64,000 nucleotides of DNA from the NCBI RefSeq assembly GCF_001306455.1, contig NZ_LGTQ01000009.1, positions 248,001 to 312,000 on the forward strand, given 5' to 3'. Under the pieces are notes generated by a model. It did no database searches. It saw only the letters and a list, made by a program, of their open reading frames with translations, and was not told where the DNA came from. This stretch comes from Jiulongibacter sediminis. Its GTDB lineage: Bacteria > Bacteroidota > Bacteroidia > Cytophagales > Spirosomataceae. Position numbers and translations under genes: made by a program. Below are positions 7,526 through 15,727 of this stretch, piece by piece (positions within the stretch are counted from its first letter, which is position 1; each line of letters begins with the position of its first letter).

Positions 7526-8854
7526 TTGCCTGCCCAGAAGCTAATACAATCTCAAAAGCAAAACCTGAAGATCACTCCAAGGCAAATTCAATTTCTCAAT
7601 TTTCTGCAACTAAACGAAATTGAGCTTGAAGAATTGATCAATCAGGAATTGGAGGGAAATCCAATGCTGGAAGAGGAAACCTCGGGCGAAAATTGGAACT
7701 TAGAGTATTCTACATTTGGTAATACCGAAAAGAGCTTTTCACTTGTAGAGGTTCAGGAAGACCAATCAAAAGATTTAAGAACAGAGCTGAAAGAGCAGTT
7801 GATTTATTTGTCGATTTCGTCCTCACAAAAACGCTTAGCCGAGCTTTTGATTGACTCCGTCGATGAGAGAGGATTTTTGCCCCAAACGGACGAAGAACTC
7901 GAGGATGTTTTTTCCTTTATGGAAGGCAAATTTTACAATCTTCAAGAGATAAAAACGGCTCGCAAATCCATTCATCTACTTGAGCCCACAGGTATTGCCA
8001 CAGAGAATTTGCAACAGTTTTTGCTATTTCAGGCGGATGAAAAAAAACTGCCGCAAAGTGTAATTGAAATCATTGATAAACACTTTCATTTATTGATTGA
8101 AAGGGAATTTGAACTTTTAGCCGTAGAACTGGGTATTGAGCTCTCAGAGCTCAGGGAGCTTCTAAATTTCATCTCAAAGTTACGGCCTTATCCATTTTAC
8201 GGGCAAAGCCAGGAGGCTATTGAGAAAGAACAAATTATCCCTGAATTTAAAGTCGAAATTATTCAAAATGAGCCTGTTGGTGGTTTGCTTAAAGGTAGGA
8301 AGCGTAAACTCCAGTTTGTTCCGGTTTTAGAAAGTTCATTGAGTAAACCGCAGGATAAGAAAACCGTTTCGTTTTTAAAGAAGAAAACGGATGATGCCCA
8401 ATGGTTTCTGGAGGCCCTCAAAGAGCGGGAAAGCACTATGTCTGCCTGTATAGCTACCGTGGTAAAGCTGCAAAAGAACTACTTCAGAACCGGAGAAATT
8501 GAAGATTTACGACCGATGGTTTTAAAAGATATTGCCGATCTCACTGGTAGAACATTATCAACCATTTCGAGAATTACAAGTCAGAAACATGTACAAACTG
8601 ATTTTGGAATTATACCTATGAGAAGTTTATTCTCTGAAGCCATCCAAAAAGCGAATGGTGAATTTATCAGTAACCGAAAAGTACAGGATTTTGTGAGTCA
8701 ATTTGTCTCGGAAGAAAATAAGAAAGAACCTTTGACTGACGCCGAGATTCAGCGTAAATTAAGTCAGCAAGGAGTAAATGTAACCCGGAGAACGGTTACG
8801 AAATACCGTGATTTTTTAAATATTCCTTCATCAAAATACAGAAGAGCCCTATAA
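7526..8854 (+). CDS. rpoN: RNA polymerase sigma-54 factor RpoN
   Basis: The sigma-54 factor recognises -24/-12 promoters and needs an AAA+ activator. It is 442 aa, a little shorter than the usual 460-490. The N-terminal activator-interacting region I has QSQKQNLKITPRQIQFLNFLQ and an acidic stretch. The core-binding and helix-turn-helix regions follow, and the RpoN box appears as TRRTVTKYR (420-428; the classical form is ARRTVAKYR). No ATG exists at the expected position: the frame opens with TTG at 7526, so TTG is inferred as the start. It heads a four-gene co-directional set, with the next gene 3 bp away. Confidence 0.93.
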   Translation: MPAQKLIQSQKQNLKITPRQIQFLNFLQLNEIELEELINQELEGNPMLEEETSGENWNLEYSTFGNTEKSFSLVEVQEDQSKDLRTELKEQLIYLSISSSQKRLAELLIDSVDERGFLPQTDEELEDVFSFMEGKFYNLQEIKTARKSIHLLEPTGIATENLQQFLLFQADEKKLPQSVIEIIDKHFHLLIEREFELLAVELGIELSELRELLNFISKLRPYPFYGQSQEAIEKEQIIPEFKVEIIQNEPVGGLLKGRKRKLQFVPVLESSLSKPQDKKTVSFLKKKTDDAQWFLEALKERESTMSACIATVVKLQKNYFRTGEIEDLRPMVLKDIADLTGRTLSTISRITSQKHVQTDFGIIPMRSLFSEAIQKANGEFISNRKVQDFVSQFVSEENKKEPLTDAEIQRKLSQQGVNVTRRTVTKYRDFLNIPSSKYRRAL

Positions 8855-8857
8855 ATT

Positions 8858-10243
8858 ATGCCTAAAATACTGGTCGTAGACGACGATAAAGACATTTGCC
8901 TGCTGATGCACCGTTTTTTAACAAAAAACGGCTACGAGGTAGAAACTGCCATTTCGGGATTGGCGGGTCTCAAAAAATTGGCTGATTACAAGCCTGATTT
9001 GCTGCTTTCAGACTTTAAGCTTGGAGATATTGACGGCACCGAGGTGCTGCAAAAGGCTAAAGAGATGATGCCGGATTTGCCCGTCATCATCATTACTGGT
9101 TATTCTGATATAAAGGTGGCCATCAATGTGATGAAAATGGGAGCATTTGATTATGTGACCAAACCTCTTTTCCCTGATGAGATATTACTCAATATCCGTA
9201 AGGCCCTGAAAACCGGTGAAGATGCTCCGGTTAAGAGCTCATCGGGTAAAACAAGGCCTGTCAAAGCTGAAAAGGAGAATTATATTTTCGGTAACAGCTC
9301 CATTTCTAAAAAACTGATGAAACAGGTGAATCTGGTGGCTCCGACGAATTTCAGCGTTATTATCTACGGTGAAAGTGGTGCAGGGAAGGAGGCTATAGCC
9401 AAAACCATTCACCAGAAGAGTAAAAGAAAAAACGGGCCTTTTGTAGCTATGGATTGTGGAGCAATATCTAAAGAACTGGCTGGTTCTGAGCTTTTTGGTC
9501 ATGAAAAGGGCTCATTCACCGGGGCCATTAATCAAAAGATCGGGCATTTTGAACTGGCTGACGGGGGTACTTTATTTCTGGATGAGGTTGCCAATTTATC
9601 TTATGATGTACAGGTTTCATTATTGAGAGTTGTACAAGAGCAAAAGCTGAAACGTATCGGAGGCAATAAAGAAATTGATATTGATGTACGTATTCTGGTG
9701 GCTAGTAATGAGCGTTTGCCCGAGGCCATTGCTCAGGGTAAATTCCGTGAAGACTTATATCACCGTTTCAACGAGTTTAGTCTTGATGTACCTTCTTTAA
9801 AAGAACGTGGGAATGATATTTTTGAGTTTGCTGAGTATTTTCTGGAAGAAACCAATAAGGATTTGGAGAAAGAGGTCAAAGGTTTCTCTGAGGAGGTGCA
9901 GCAGCATTTTAAAAAGTACCCATGGCCCGGGAATATTCGGGAGCTCAGAAACGTGGTGAAGCGAGCCACCTTACTCACAGAGGGCGAGTTTATAGAGGAA
10001 GGTTCTTTGCCTTTTGAGATTGTTAATCATGAGAAACTCCTGTTTGTAGAAGAGGACAAGGAGCCGGAGGTAAAGGCTGACAGAAGGCTTCACGGCCAGC
10101 TGAAATCTGCGGCCTATGAGGCAGAATATGAGATGATCATGGAGGCTTTGAAAAAGGTAAATTTTAGTAAAAGTAAAGCGGCGGAGCTACTGAATATTGA
10201 TCGTAAGACGCTTTATAATAAGATGAAAAAAATGAACATGTAA
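8858..10243 (+). CDS. NtrC-type sigma-54-dependent response regulator
   Basis: A 461-aa three-domain activator. The receiver has DDDKD (8-12) and phosphoacceptor Asp52 in LSDFKLGDIDG. The AAA+ domain has Walker A GESGAGKE (171-178), the sigma-54 contact loop as GSFTGA (218-223, where GAFTGA is canonical), Walker B GGTLFLDEV and arginine finger region FREDLYHRFN. The C-terminal Fis-type helix-turn-helix (about 435-461) reads AAELLNIDRKTLYNKMKK. It lies 3 bp after rpoN and its stop overlaps the next start as TAATG. Partner kinase candidates are the two downstream genes. Confidence 0.95.
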   Translation: MPKILVVDDDKDICLLMHRFLTKNGYEVETAISGLAGLKKLADYKPDLLLSDFKLGDIDGTEVLQKAKEMMPDLPVIIITGYSDIKVAINVMKMGAFDYVTKPLFPDEILLNIRKALKTGEDAPVKSSSGKTRPVKAEKENYIFGNSSISKKLMKQVNLVAPTNFSVIIYGESGAGKEAIAKTIHQKSKRKNGPFVAMDCGAISKELAGSELFGHEKGSFTGAINQKIGHFELADGGTLFLDEVANLSYDVQVSLLRVVQEQKLKRIGGNKEIDIDVRILVASNERLPEAIAQGKFREDLYHRFNEFSLDVPSLKERGNDIFEFAEYFLEETNKDLEKEVKGFSEEVQQHFKKYPWPGNIRELRNVVKRATLLTEGEFIEEGSLPFEIVNHEKLLFVEEDKEPEVKADRRLHGQLKSAAYEAEYEMIMEALKKVNFSKSKAAELLNIDRKTLYNKMKKMNM

Positions 10244-10974
10244 TGGCAGAGATGATCCCAAATCAGGTGCCTGAGCAGGTAGAAGCACTACAAAAAGAGT
10301 TTGACGAGTTTATTTACCTTGCTTCACACGACCTTAAAGAGCCGGCCCGAAAAATTGTAACTTTTGGCGACAGACTTACCAAAAGCCTTAGCAACAAACT
10401 TTCTGCAGAAGAGCAGGAGTATTTCAGTAGAATGATGGATGCGGCCAGAAGGCAACAAGCCATGATAGACGACCTGCTTCGGCTTTCAAGAATCAATACC
10501 ACTGACTTCAAAAAAGAGAAGATTATACTTCCTGAGCTGGTGGATGAGCTGATTATCAGTCCCAAAACCGACTTTAGGTATGAGGTTCCTGAGGTAGTTT
10601 ACGGTGATCGCCGACAGCTAATGTATGCTCTACAGGAGTTAATACGTAATGCAGAAAAATTTTCTCCTGAGAAGCCGGTTTTGCGATTAATGAGCAAATC
10701 TATTTTTTCCACTGTTATTGGGTCAAAAGGCCTAAATTCTTCCAGAAACTATGCCTACCTGATCTTAAGCGATAACGGCATAGGCGTTCCGGTAGAGCAT
10801 GAAGAAGACATTTTCAGACCTTTTTATCGAATCAACGGTCGCGGGGAATTCCCTGGGTCGGGTATGGGCTTGTCTATTACAAAGGCCATCTTTGATAAAA
10901 TGGGCGGTGCTGTTTGGGCTGAAAAAACTGAGGAAAATGGTGCTTCCTTTCATATTCTTTTACCTTCTACCTGA
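10243..10974 (+). CDS. Soluble histidine kinase without sensor domain
   Basis: A 243-aa protein made only of HisKA and HATPase_c. The phosphoacceptor His29 is in ASHDLKEPARK, the N box is ELIRNAEKFSPE, G1 is LSDNGIGVP, and G2 is GSGMGLSITKAIFDKMGG. There is no transmembrane segment or PAS/GAF domain, so input must come from a partner protein. Its start overlaps the upstream stop (TAATG) and its stop overlaps the next start (TGATG), which strongly suggests translational coupling and a shared pathway with the NtrC-type activator. Confidence 0.9.
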   Translation: MAEMIPNQVPEQVEALQKEFDEFIYLASHDLKEPARKIVTFGDRLTKSLSNKLSAEEQEYFSRMMDAARRQQAMIDDLLRLSRINTTDFKKEKIILPELVDELIISPKTDFRYEVPEVVYGDRRQLMYALQELIRNAEKFSPEKPVLRLMSKSIFSTVIGSKGLNSSRNYAYLILSDNGIGVPVEHEEDIFRPFYRINGRGEFPGSGMGLSITKAIFDKMGGAVWAEKTEENGASFHILLPST

Positions 10975-12416
10975 TGGCCTCAAAAATCAATATTTTATTG
11001 GTAGAAGATGATGAGGATGACCACTTTATCACCAAAACACTTTTGGCGGAAACTGATAATCTTGATTACAGACTTGATTGGGCAAAGTCTTACGAGCAGG
11101 GTCTGGCTCAGATACGAACTCGTTCGCATGACATTTATCTTTTCGATTATTTGCTCGGCAAAGACTCTGGGCTGGGTTTGCTTAAATCACTTCGAGGGAT
11201 CAGCTCTGATACTCCGGCGATAATGCTGACCGGCAAGGGAGACAATAAGGTGGATCAGGAGGCGATTCTTCTTGGGGCGTCTGACTATCTGGAGAAGTCC
11301 TCGCTCAATGCTGATACGCTGGAACGAAGCATTCGGTATGCCCTTAAACATGCTGAAACGCTACAAGCGTTACGAAAAAGTGAGGTGAAATACCGTACGG
11401 TGATTGAGCACTCCAAAGAGATCATTTTTATTGCGAATGAAGATTTGAACATTGTTCACATCAGTCGCTCTGCCGAAGATTATCTGGGCTATTCAAGAAG
11501 TGAAATTTACGAAATGCAAAGCCAGTTTTTGTTTGAAGACCCGCTGGAGCTGGTCAAACTGCAGGACGAGGTAGCCGAGCTGGGGAGTATTGAAGACTTC
11601 AAACTGACGGTCAAATCTAAAAGTGGAGAAAGAAAACAAGGACTTCTCTCCGCTGTTCTTGAGCCTGAAGAAGACGGCCGTTTTTTTATTCATGGTATTT
11701 TTAGTGATCAAACACAACGTATAAGGGCCGAGAAAGCCATGCTTCAATCTCAAAAACTACAATCTACCGCCCGATTGATGCAGGTGCTGGCCCATGAAGT
11801 CAGAAATCCGCTTATGAATATCAATCTCAGTCTCGGTAGCCTCTCAGGTGGGGTGAGTGAAGAAGATGCTCCGCTGCTGGAGATTGTTCAGCGAAACGCC
11901 CGAAGAATCGACGAACTTATCAATGAGGTGCTTCATGTGGCTTCTGAAAAAGAGGCCAAAAAGGAATTGACAGACCTTTGTGACGTGATTGACAAAACAT
12001 TGGAACAGGTCAATGACCGGGCAATGATGCAGAAGGTGCAGATCTTTACCGAAATCACTGATTGTCCTAAACTACTGATGAATGCTGAACAGGTGAGCAC
12101 GGCTTTTGTCAATATTATGGTCAATGCCATTGAGGCCCTGGAAGGAGTTGAAAATCCTGAAATTCATTTGAATACCTATTCTGAAAATGAGCGGGTGATG
12201 ATAAAAATTCGTGATAACGGAATAGGAATGGATGAAGAACTGCAGTCAAAGCTTTTTGAACCTTTCTATACAGCTAAAACCAACGGAGTTGGGTTGGGGC
12301 TGGCTTCCACTTTGGGTATTCTGAAAGCTCATGAGGCTGAGATAAGTGTAAGCTCATCGCCTGGTGAGGGTTCAGAGTTTACTGTGGTGTTTTTTGTACC
12401 TTCTCATGTCAAATAA
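10974..12416 (+). CDS. REC-PAS-histidine kinase hybrid
   Basis: A 480-aa cytoplasmic protein with the domain order receiver (1-125, phosphoacceptor Asp58 in LFDYLLGKDSG), PAS (about 138-250, YRTVIEHSKEIIFIANED), HisKA with His274 in VLAHEVRNPLMN, then HATPase_c with NAIEALEG, IRDNGIGMD and GVGLGLAST. The kinase core belongs to the NtrB/ZraS-like group (HEVRNPL), the usual partners of NtrC-type activators. This makes it a plausible kinase for the regulator two genes upstream, with the receiver taking input from the small kinase. That wiring is an inference. Confidence 0.92.
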   Translation: MASKINILLVEDDEDDHFITKTLLAETDNLDYRLDWAKSYEQGLAQIRTRSHDIYLFDYLLGKDSGLGLLKSLRGISSDTPAIMLTGKGDNKVDQEAILLGASDYLEKSSLNADTLERSIRYALKHAETLQALRKSEVKYRTVIEHSKEIIFIANEDLNIVHISRSAEDYLGYSRSEIYEMQSQFLFEDPLELVKLQDEVAELGSIEDFKLTVKSKSGERKQGLLSAVLEPEEDGRFFIHGIFSDQTQRIRAEKAMLQSQKLQSTARLMQVLAHEVRNPLMNINLSLGSLSGGVSEEDAPLLEIVQRNARRIDELINEVLHVASEKEAKKELTDLCDVIDKTLEQVNDRAMMQKVQIFTEITDCPKLLMNAEQVSTAFVNIMVNAIEALEGVENPEIHLNTYSENERVMIKIRDNGIGMDEELQSKLFEPFYTAKTNGVGLGLASTLGILKAHEAEISVSSSPGEGSEFTVVFFVPSHVK

Positions 12417-12494
12417 AGGCTTACTGTCCAAGTGTTTCCACACCTTTTTACCCGGAATATCTTTTTTACCCAAGAAGATAAACAAACAACACAA

Positions 12495-12608
12495 ATGATG
12501 GATTTTGATATGGCTTTTACCCTTATGACCTGGTTAGTACTGGGTGGATTTGTCTTTGGCTCAGAAGTGATTATGAGCTCAGATGATTACTCTGAAACCG
12601 AGAGATAA
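12495..12608 (+). CDS. Possible 37-aa single-helix membrane protein
   Basis: A short frame starting MMDFDMAFTLMTWLVLGG with one hydrophobic helix (about residues 7-22) and a polar acidic tail ending SETER. It lies 78 bp after the signalling operon and its last 22 bp overlap the convergent GyrI-like gene. I know no family. The hydrophobic pattern and the double ATG after an A-rich leader favour a real small protein, but a chance frame is possible. Confidence 0.35.
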   Translation: MMDFDMAFTLMTWLVLGGFVFGSEVIMSSDDYSETER

Positions 12609-13042
12609 ATCTCCACTTCGGGCTCCTGTCCCTCCTTGGCTTCAGAGAATTTATACAAATCAAAATCGGCGTGATAGGCTCTTTTGAGACTTTTGTCCGC
12701 CCAGATTTCTTCCCATTTATTTAAAACAGATTCCGGCATTTTGCCACTGGCGTCAAAGGTTTGGTAACTATCGGCGTCTATTTCTAAATAGGCCAGATTC
12801 TGATCAGCAGTGGGCTCGCTCACCGCATAACCTAGAAAACAGGTATAATCTCCACGATAGTCAGACTCATACTCCGTGTACACACAATACATATCAGCAT
12901 TGACTTTATGTTCAATTTTTGAGGCAAAACCTTCAGAAAAGAAGCGTTGCCATAAGCTGCCAATTTCCGTTTTGGCCGAGCCGTCAAAGTTATTGCATCT
13001 TACTTTTAGGCCAGCCAGCTGAATTTTGGGTAGTTGTTTCAT
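12587..13042 (-). CDS. GyrI-like effector-binding domain protein
   Basis: A 151-aa stand-alone effector-binding domain of the AraC E_bind/GyrI-like superfamily. Recognisable features are the N-terminal strand leading into LWQRFFSEG, the central VYTEYESDYRGDYTCFLGYAV and the closing strand VEIYLSVSE. It has no DNA-binding domain. Relatives bind small hydrophobic ligands or act on gyrase; the ligand here is unknown. The start at 13042 is the only good ATG. It appears monocistronic. Confidence 0.75.
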   Translation of the reverse strand: MKQLPKIQLAGLKVRCNNFDGSAKTEIGSLWQRFFSEGFASKIEHKVNADMYCVYTEYESDYRGDYTCFLGYAVSEPTADQNLAYLEIDADSYQTFDASGKMPESVLNKWEEIWADKSLKRAYHADFDLYKFSEAKEGQEPEVEIYLSVSE

Positions 13043-13165
13043 CTTTTTTGTCGGTAATGAATCCGTGTAAATTTCTCAAAAAAAGGTTGAAGCTGTCGCC
13101 GAGTTATTTAGCAATGAGTGAACGCCCCCCGCCGAAAGCCCGTCGCTCAAAGCTAAAGACCCAAT

Positions 13166-13750
13166 TCACCCAATAATCAACATTAACGACATCCCAAACA
13201 CGATACCCGATAAAATAAAATTCCAGCTCTTCTTCTTGATTTTGAGTAGTTCCACCATACTGAAATTCACTATCAAGACTAAAAAGACAATCAGGATTTG
13301 CCCCAGCTCCAGCCCCAGATTAAACGAGAAAAGAGGTAAAGTAATACTGCCCTCGCTGCCTAGCAGGCTCTTGAGGTAATTTGAAAATCCCAGCCCGTGA
13401 ATCAGCCCGAAAAAAGAGGCCAGCACATAACGAACCCAGCGTTTATTCTTCGGTTTCTTGTAGATGCTTCGTGGGAATTTATAAAAGAAATTTGCCACAC
13501 AGGTGAGGAGTATGGTAATCGGGATTATAAATTCAATAAGGTCGGAATCAACAGAGATAATTTCCAGACTCGACAAAGCCAACGTAACTGAGTGCCCTAG
13601 TGTAAAAGCGGTTACCAGAATTAAAACCTCTTTCCATTTAAAAATGCTGTAAACAGCACAGAGAGCAATAATAAAAAGGATGTGATCAAAGCCGTTTAGG
13701 TCAGTTATGTGTAAGTAGCCTAATTTTAGATAGGTGATGAATTCTGACAT
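13166..13750 (-). CDS. HupE/UreJ-family membrane protein
   Basis: A 194-aa integral membrane protein with about six hydrophobic segments. The family marks are DHILFIIALCAV near residue 22, FTLGHSVTLAL (about 49-59) with its conserved His, and GLIHGLGFSNYL (about 115-126). Members are putative metal (Ni/Co) or small-molecule permeases. No urease or hydrogenase gene lies nearby, so the substrate cannot be inferred from context. It is divergent to alkB with a short intergenic region. Confidence 0.8.
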   Translation of the reverse strand: MSEFITYLKLGYLHITDLNGFDHILFIIALCAVYSIFKWKEVLILVTAFTLGHSVTLALSSLEIISVDSDLIEFIIPITILLTCVANFFYKFPRSIYKKPKNKRWVRYVLASFFGLIHGLGFSNYLKSLLGSEGSITLPLFSFNLGLELGQILIVFLVLIVNFSMVELLKIKKKSWNFILSGIVFGMSLMLIIG

Positions 13751-13807
13751 TTAGGATGATAAAGGTTAGGTGACTAAATTTACAGACAATACAATGAGCG
13801 ACCAAAC

Positions 13808-13815
13808 TATATTTG
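13808..13815 (+). promoter_or_regulatory. Candidate -7 element very close to alkB start
   Basis: TATATTTG matches TAnnTTTG and ends 7 nt before the alkB ATG at 13822. If it is used, the transcript would begin at or next to the start codon. No TTG is seen at the -33 position. Confidence 0.3.
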
Positions 13816-13821
13816 GTGAAT

Positions 13822-14937
13822 ATGAGCTACTGGAAAAAAATTGGCTTTTTAGCATCCTTCTCTATTCCTTTTCTTATTCTGTCAGGTTTTTATGTGCCAG
13901 AGCAGCCGATCACTTTTTTGTCAGCTCCATACGCTTATCTCGTCATTCCTGTCATTGATTATTTGCTGGGCAAAGACCGCAATAATGTAATCAAAGAAAA
14001 TTTTGAGGAGCTTGTTAATGAACGCTATTTTGATATTCTGGTGTATGCTCATGTCTATATTCAGTATTTTTTACTGGGCTGGGGGCTGTATGTTTTGTCA
14101 AGCTATGATTTAAGTAATCATCAGATTATCGGACTCATTGTTAGTCAGGGAATTTACAGCGGTACCATTATTAATGTGGCTCATGAGCTGGGCCATAGAA
14201 AAAGTAAGTGGGCACAGTGGCATGCCAGAGTGGCTTTAGTTTCGGTGTGGTATCATCATTTTACTATAGAGCATAACAGGGGGCATCATGTACGGGTAGC
14301 TACTCCTGAAGACCCTGCCACTTCAAGGTATAATGAAACGCTTTATCATTTCTGGTGGCGATCTATCACTGGTAGTTTCCGATCTGCCTGGCAAATTCAG
14401 ACCGGTTTATTGCAAAAAGAGGGGAAAGCCGTTTGGTCATTCAAAAACTCAATGCTGATAGGTTTTCTGGCCACACCCATACTTTTTACCGTTGCACTTT
14501 TGCTGGTCAATTATTTTTCGGGGAGTATAGTCCATGGCCAATTTCAGTTTTTGTTCATTCAGGCACTAGTGGCAATTTTATTGCTTGAGGCTGTGAATTA
14601 TATTGAACATTACGGAATGCTCCGCCAAAAACTGGCGAATGGGAGGTATGAGAAAGTAAATCCGCTTCACAGCTGGAATGCCAATCATTTTTTCAGCAAT
14701 CTTATTCTTTTCAATTTGCAACGACATTCAGACCATCATGCCTATGCCAGCAGGCCATATCAGGTTTTACGGCATTTTGATGAAAGTCCTCAAATGCCTT
14801 TTGGCTACCCGCTGATGATCATTATGAGCCTTTTTCCTCCACTTTGGTTTAAGGTGATGAATCAAAAGCTGGAGAAGTGGAAAGAGGGGGCGGCAGATGC
14901 AGATTTTATTCAATCGGTGGTGAGGGGCTACGCTTAA
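13822..14937 (+). CDS. alkB: Alkane 1-monooxygenase (AlkB-type, non-heme diiron)
   Basis: An integral membrane diiron hydroxylase that oxidises the terminal carbon of medium-chain n-alkanes using rubredoxin electrons. It is 371 aa from the ATG at 13822; in-frame TTG and GTG codons 9 and 6 bases upstream are less likely. Membrane helices occupy the N-terminal half. The diagnostic boxes are all present: HELGHRK (about 121), EHNRGHHVRVATPEDPATSR (about 150), NYIEHYGMLR and LQRHSDHHAYASRPYQ. No rubredoxin gene is adjacent. An SDR gene follows after 10 bp, pointing to shared transcription. Confidence 0.9.
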   Translation: MSYWKKIGFLASFSIPFLILSGFYVPEQPITFLSAPYAYLVIPVIDYLLGKDRNNVIKENFEELVNERYFDILVYAHVYIQYFLLGWGLYVLSSYDLSNHQIIGLIVSQGIYSGTIINVAHELGHRKSKWAQWHARVALVSVWYHHFTIEHNRGHHVRVATPEDPATSRYNETLYHFWWRSITGSFRSAWQIQTGLLQKEGKAVWSFKNSMLIGFLATPILFTVALLLVNYFSGSIVHGQFQFLFIQALVAILLLEAVNYIEHYGMLRQKLANGRYEKVNPLHSWNANHFFSNLILFNLQRHSDHHAYASRPYQVLRHFDESPQMPFGYPLMIIMSLFPPLWFKVMNQKLEKWKEGAADADFIQSVVRGYA

Positions 14938-14947
14938 GACAAAAAAC

Positions 14948-15727
14948 ATGAATTTAAATTTAATTGGAAAAAGGGCACTGGTATGTGGCAGTACAGCCGG
15001 TATTGGATGGGCTTCTGCGATAGAACTTGCCTTACTGGGGGCAGAGGTTTGCCTAATCGCCCGCAATGAAGAAAAACTAAAACAGAGGTTGACAGAGCTA
15101 CCGGCTGAGTCAGGTCAAAACCATCATTATTTGGTTGCTGATTTTTCAAAAACAGACGAGGTAAGAGCTGCTTTGAAAACTTCAAAAGGAGATTATCATA
15201 TTCTGGTCAATAATACCGGTGGGCCAGCTGGTGGGCAGATTATTGATGAATCGGCCGAGAAGTTTCAAAAGACCTTTGAGCAGCATTTGGTGGTCAATCA
15301 ATTACTCACTCAGCATATAGTTCCTTTTATGAAGGCTGAGCGTTTTGGTCGGATTGTCAATGTGATCTCTGTTTCGGTGAAACAGCCTATTATAGGTCTT
15401 GGAGTGAGCAATACTATCCGCTGGGCTGTAGCTTCCTGGGCTAAAACCCTCTCAAAAGAGCTTTCCCATTCAGGTATCACGGTAAATAATATTTTACCGG
15501 GTTTTACCATGACCAGTCGGCTGGAGCAGGTGATCAAACAACGAGCTGATCGTGAAGGGAAGTCTACCGGCGAAATTGAAAAGGAAATTCTGGCGTCAAT
15601 TCCTTCGGGGAAATTCGCGGATGCAGAGGAGGTCGGAGCCGCAGTTGCTTATCTTTGCAGTCCGGTGGCTGCATCGGTAAATGGTATCAACCTGCCTGTA
15701 GATGGTGGATTAAGTGCAAGTTTATAA
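14948..15727 (+). CDS. SDR family protein lacking the catalytic tyrosine
   Basis: A 259-aa Rossmann-fold short-chain dehydrogenase relative. The dinucleotide-binding loop is CGSTAGIGWA (about 13-22), the NNAG box is NNTGGPAGG, and the serine strand is VNVISVSVKQP. Where classical SDRs have YxxxK, this one has SNTIRWAVASWAKTL, so the tyrosine and the normally placed lysine are absent. A subgroup of FabG-like proteins with SNxxR at this site is known. The loop NILPGFTMTSR and the C-terminal VDGG follow. It lies 10 bp after alkB and directly abuts the pentapeptide gene. Confidence 0.88.
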   Translation: MNLNLIGKRALVCGSTAGIGWASAIELALLGAEVCLIARNEEKLKQRLTELPAESGQNHHYLVADFSKTDEVRAALKTSKGDYHILVNNTGGPAGGQIIDESAEKFQKTFEQHLVVNQLLTQHIVPFMKAERFGRIVNVISVSVKQPIIGLGVSNTIRWAVASWAKTLSKELSHSGITVNNILPGFTMTSRLEQVIKQRADREGKSTGEIEKEILASIPSGKFADAEEVGAAVAYLCSPVAASVNGINLPVDGGLSASL

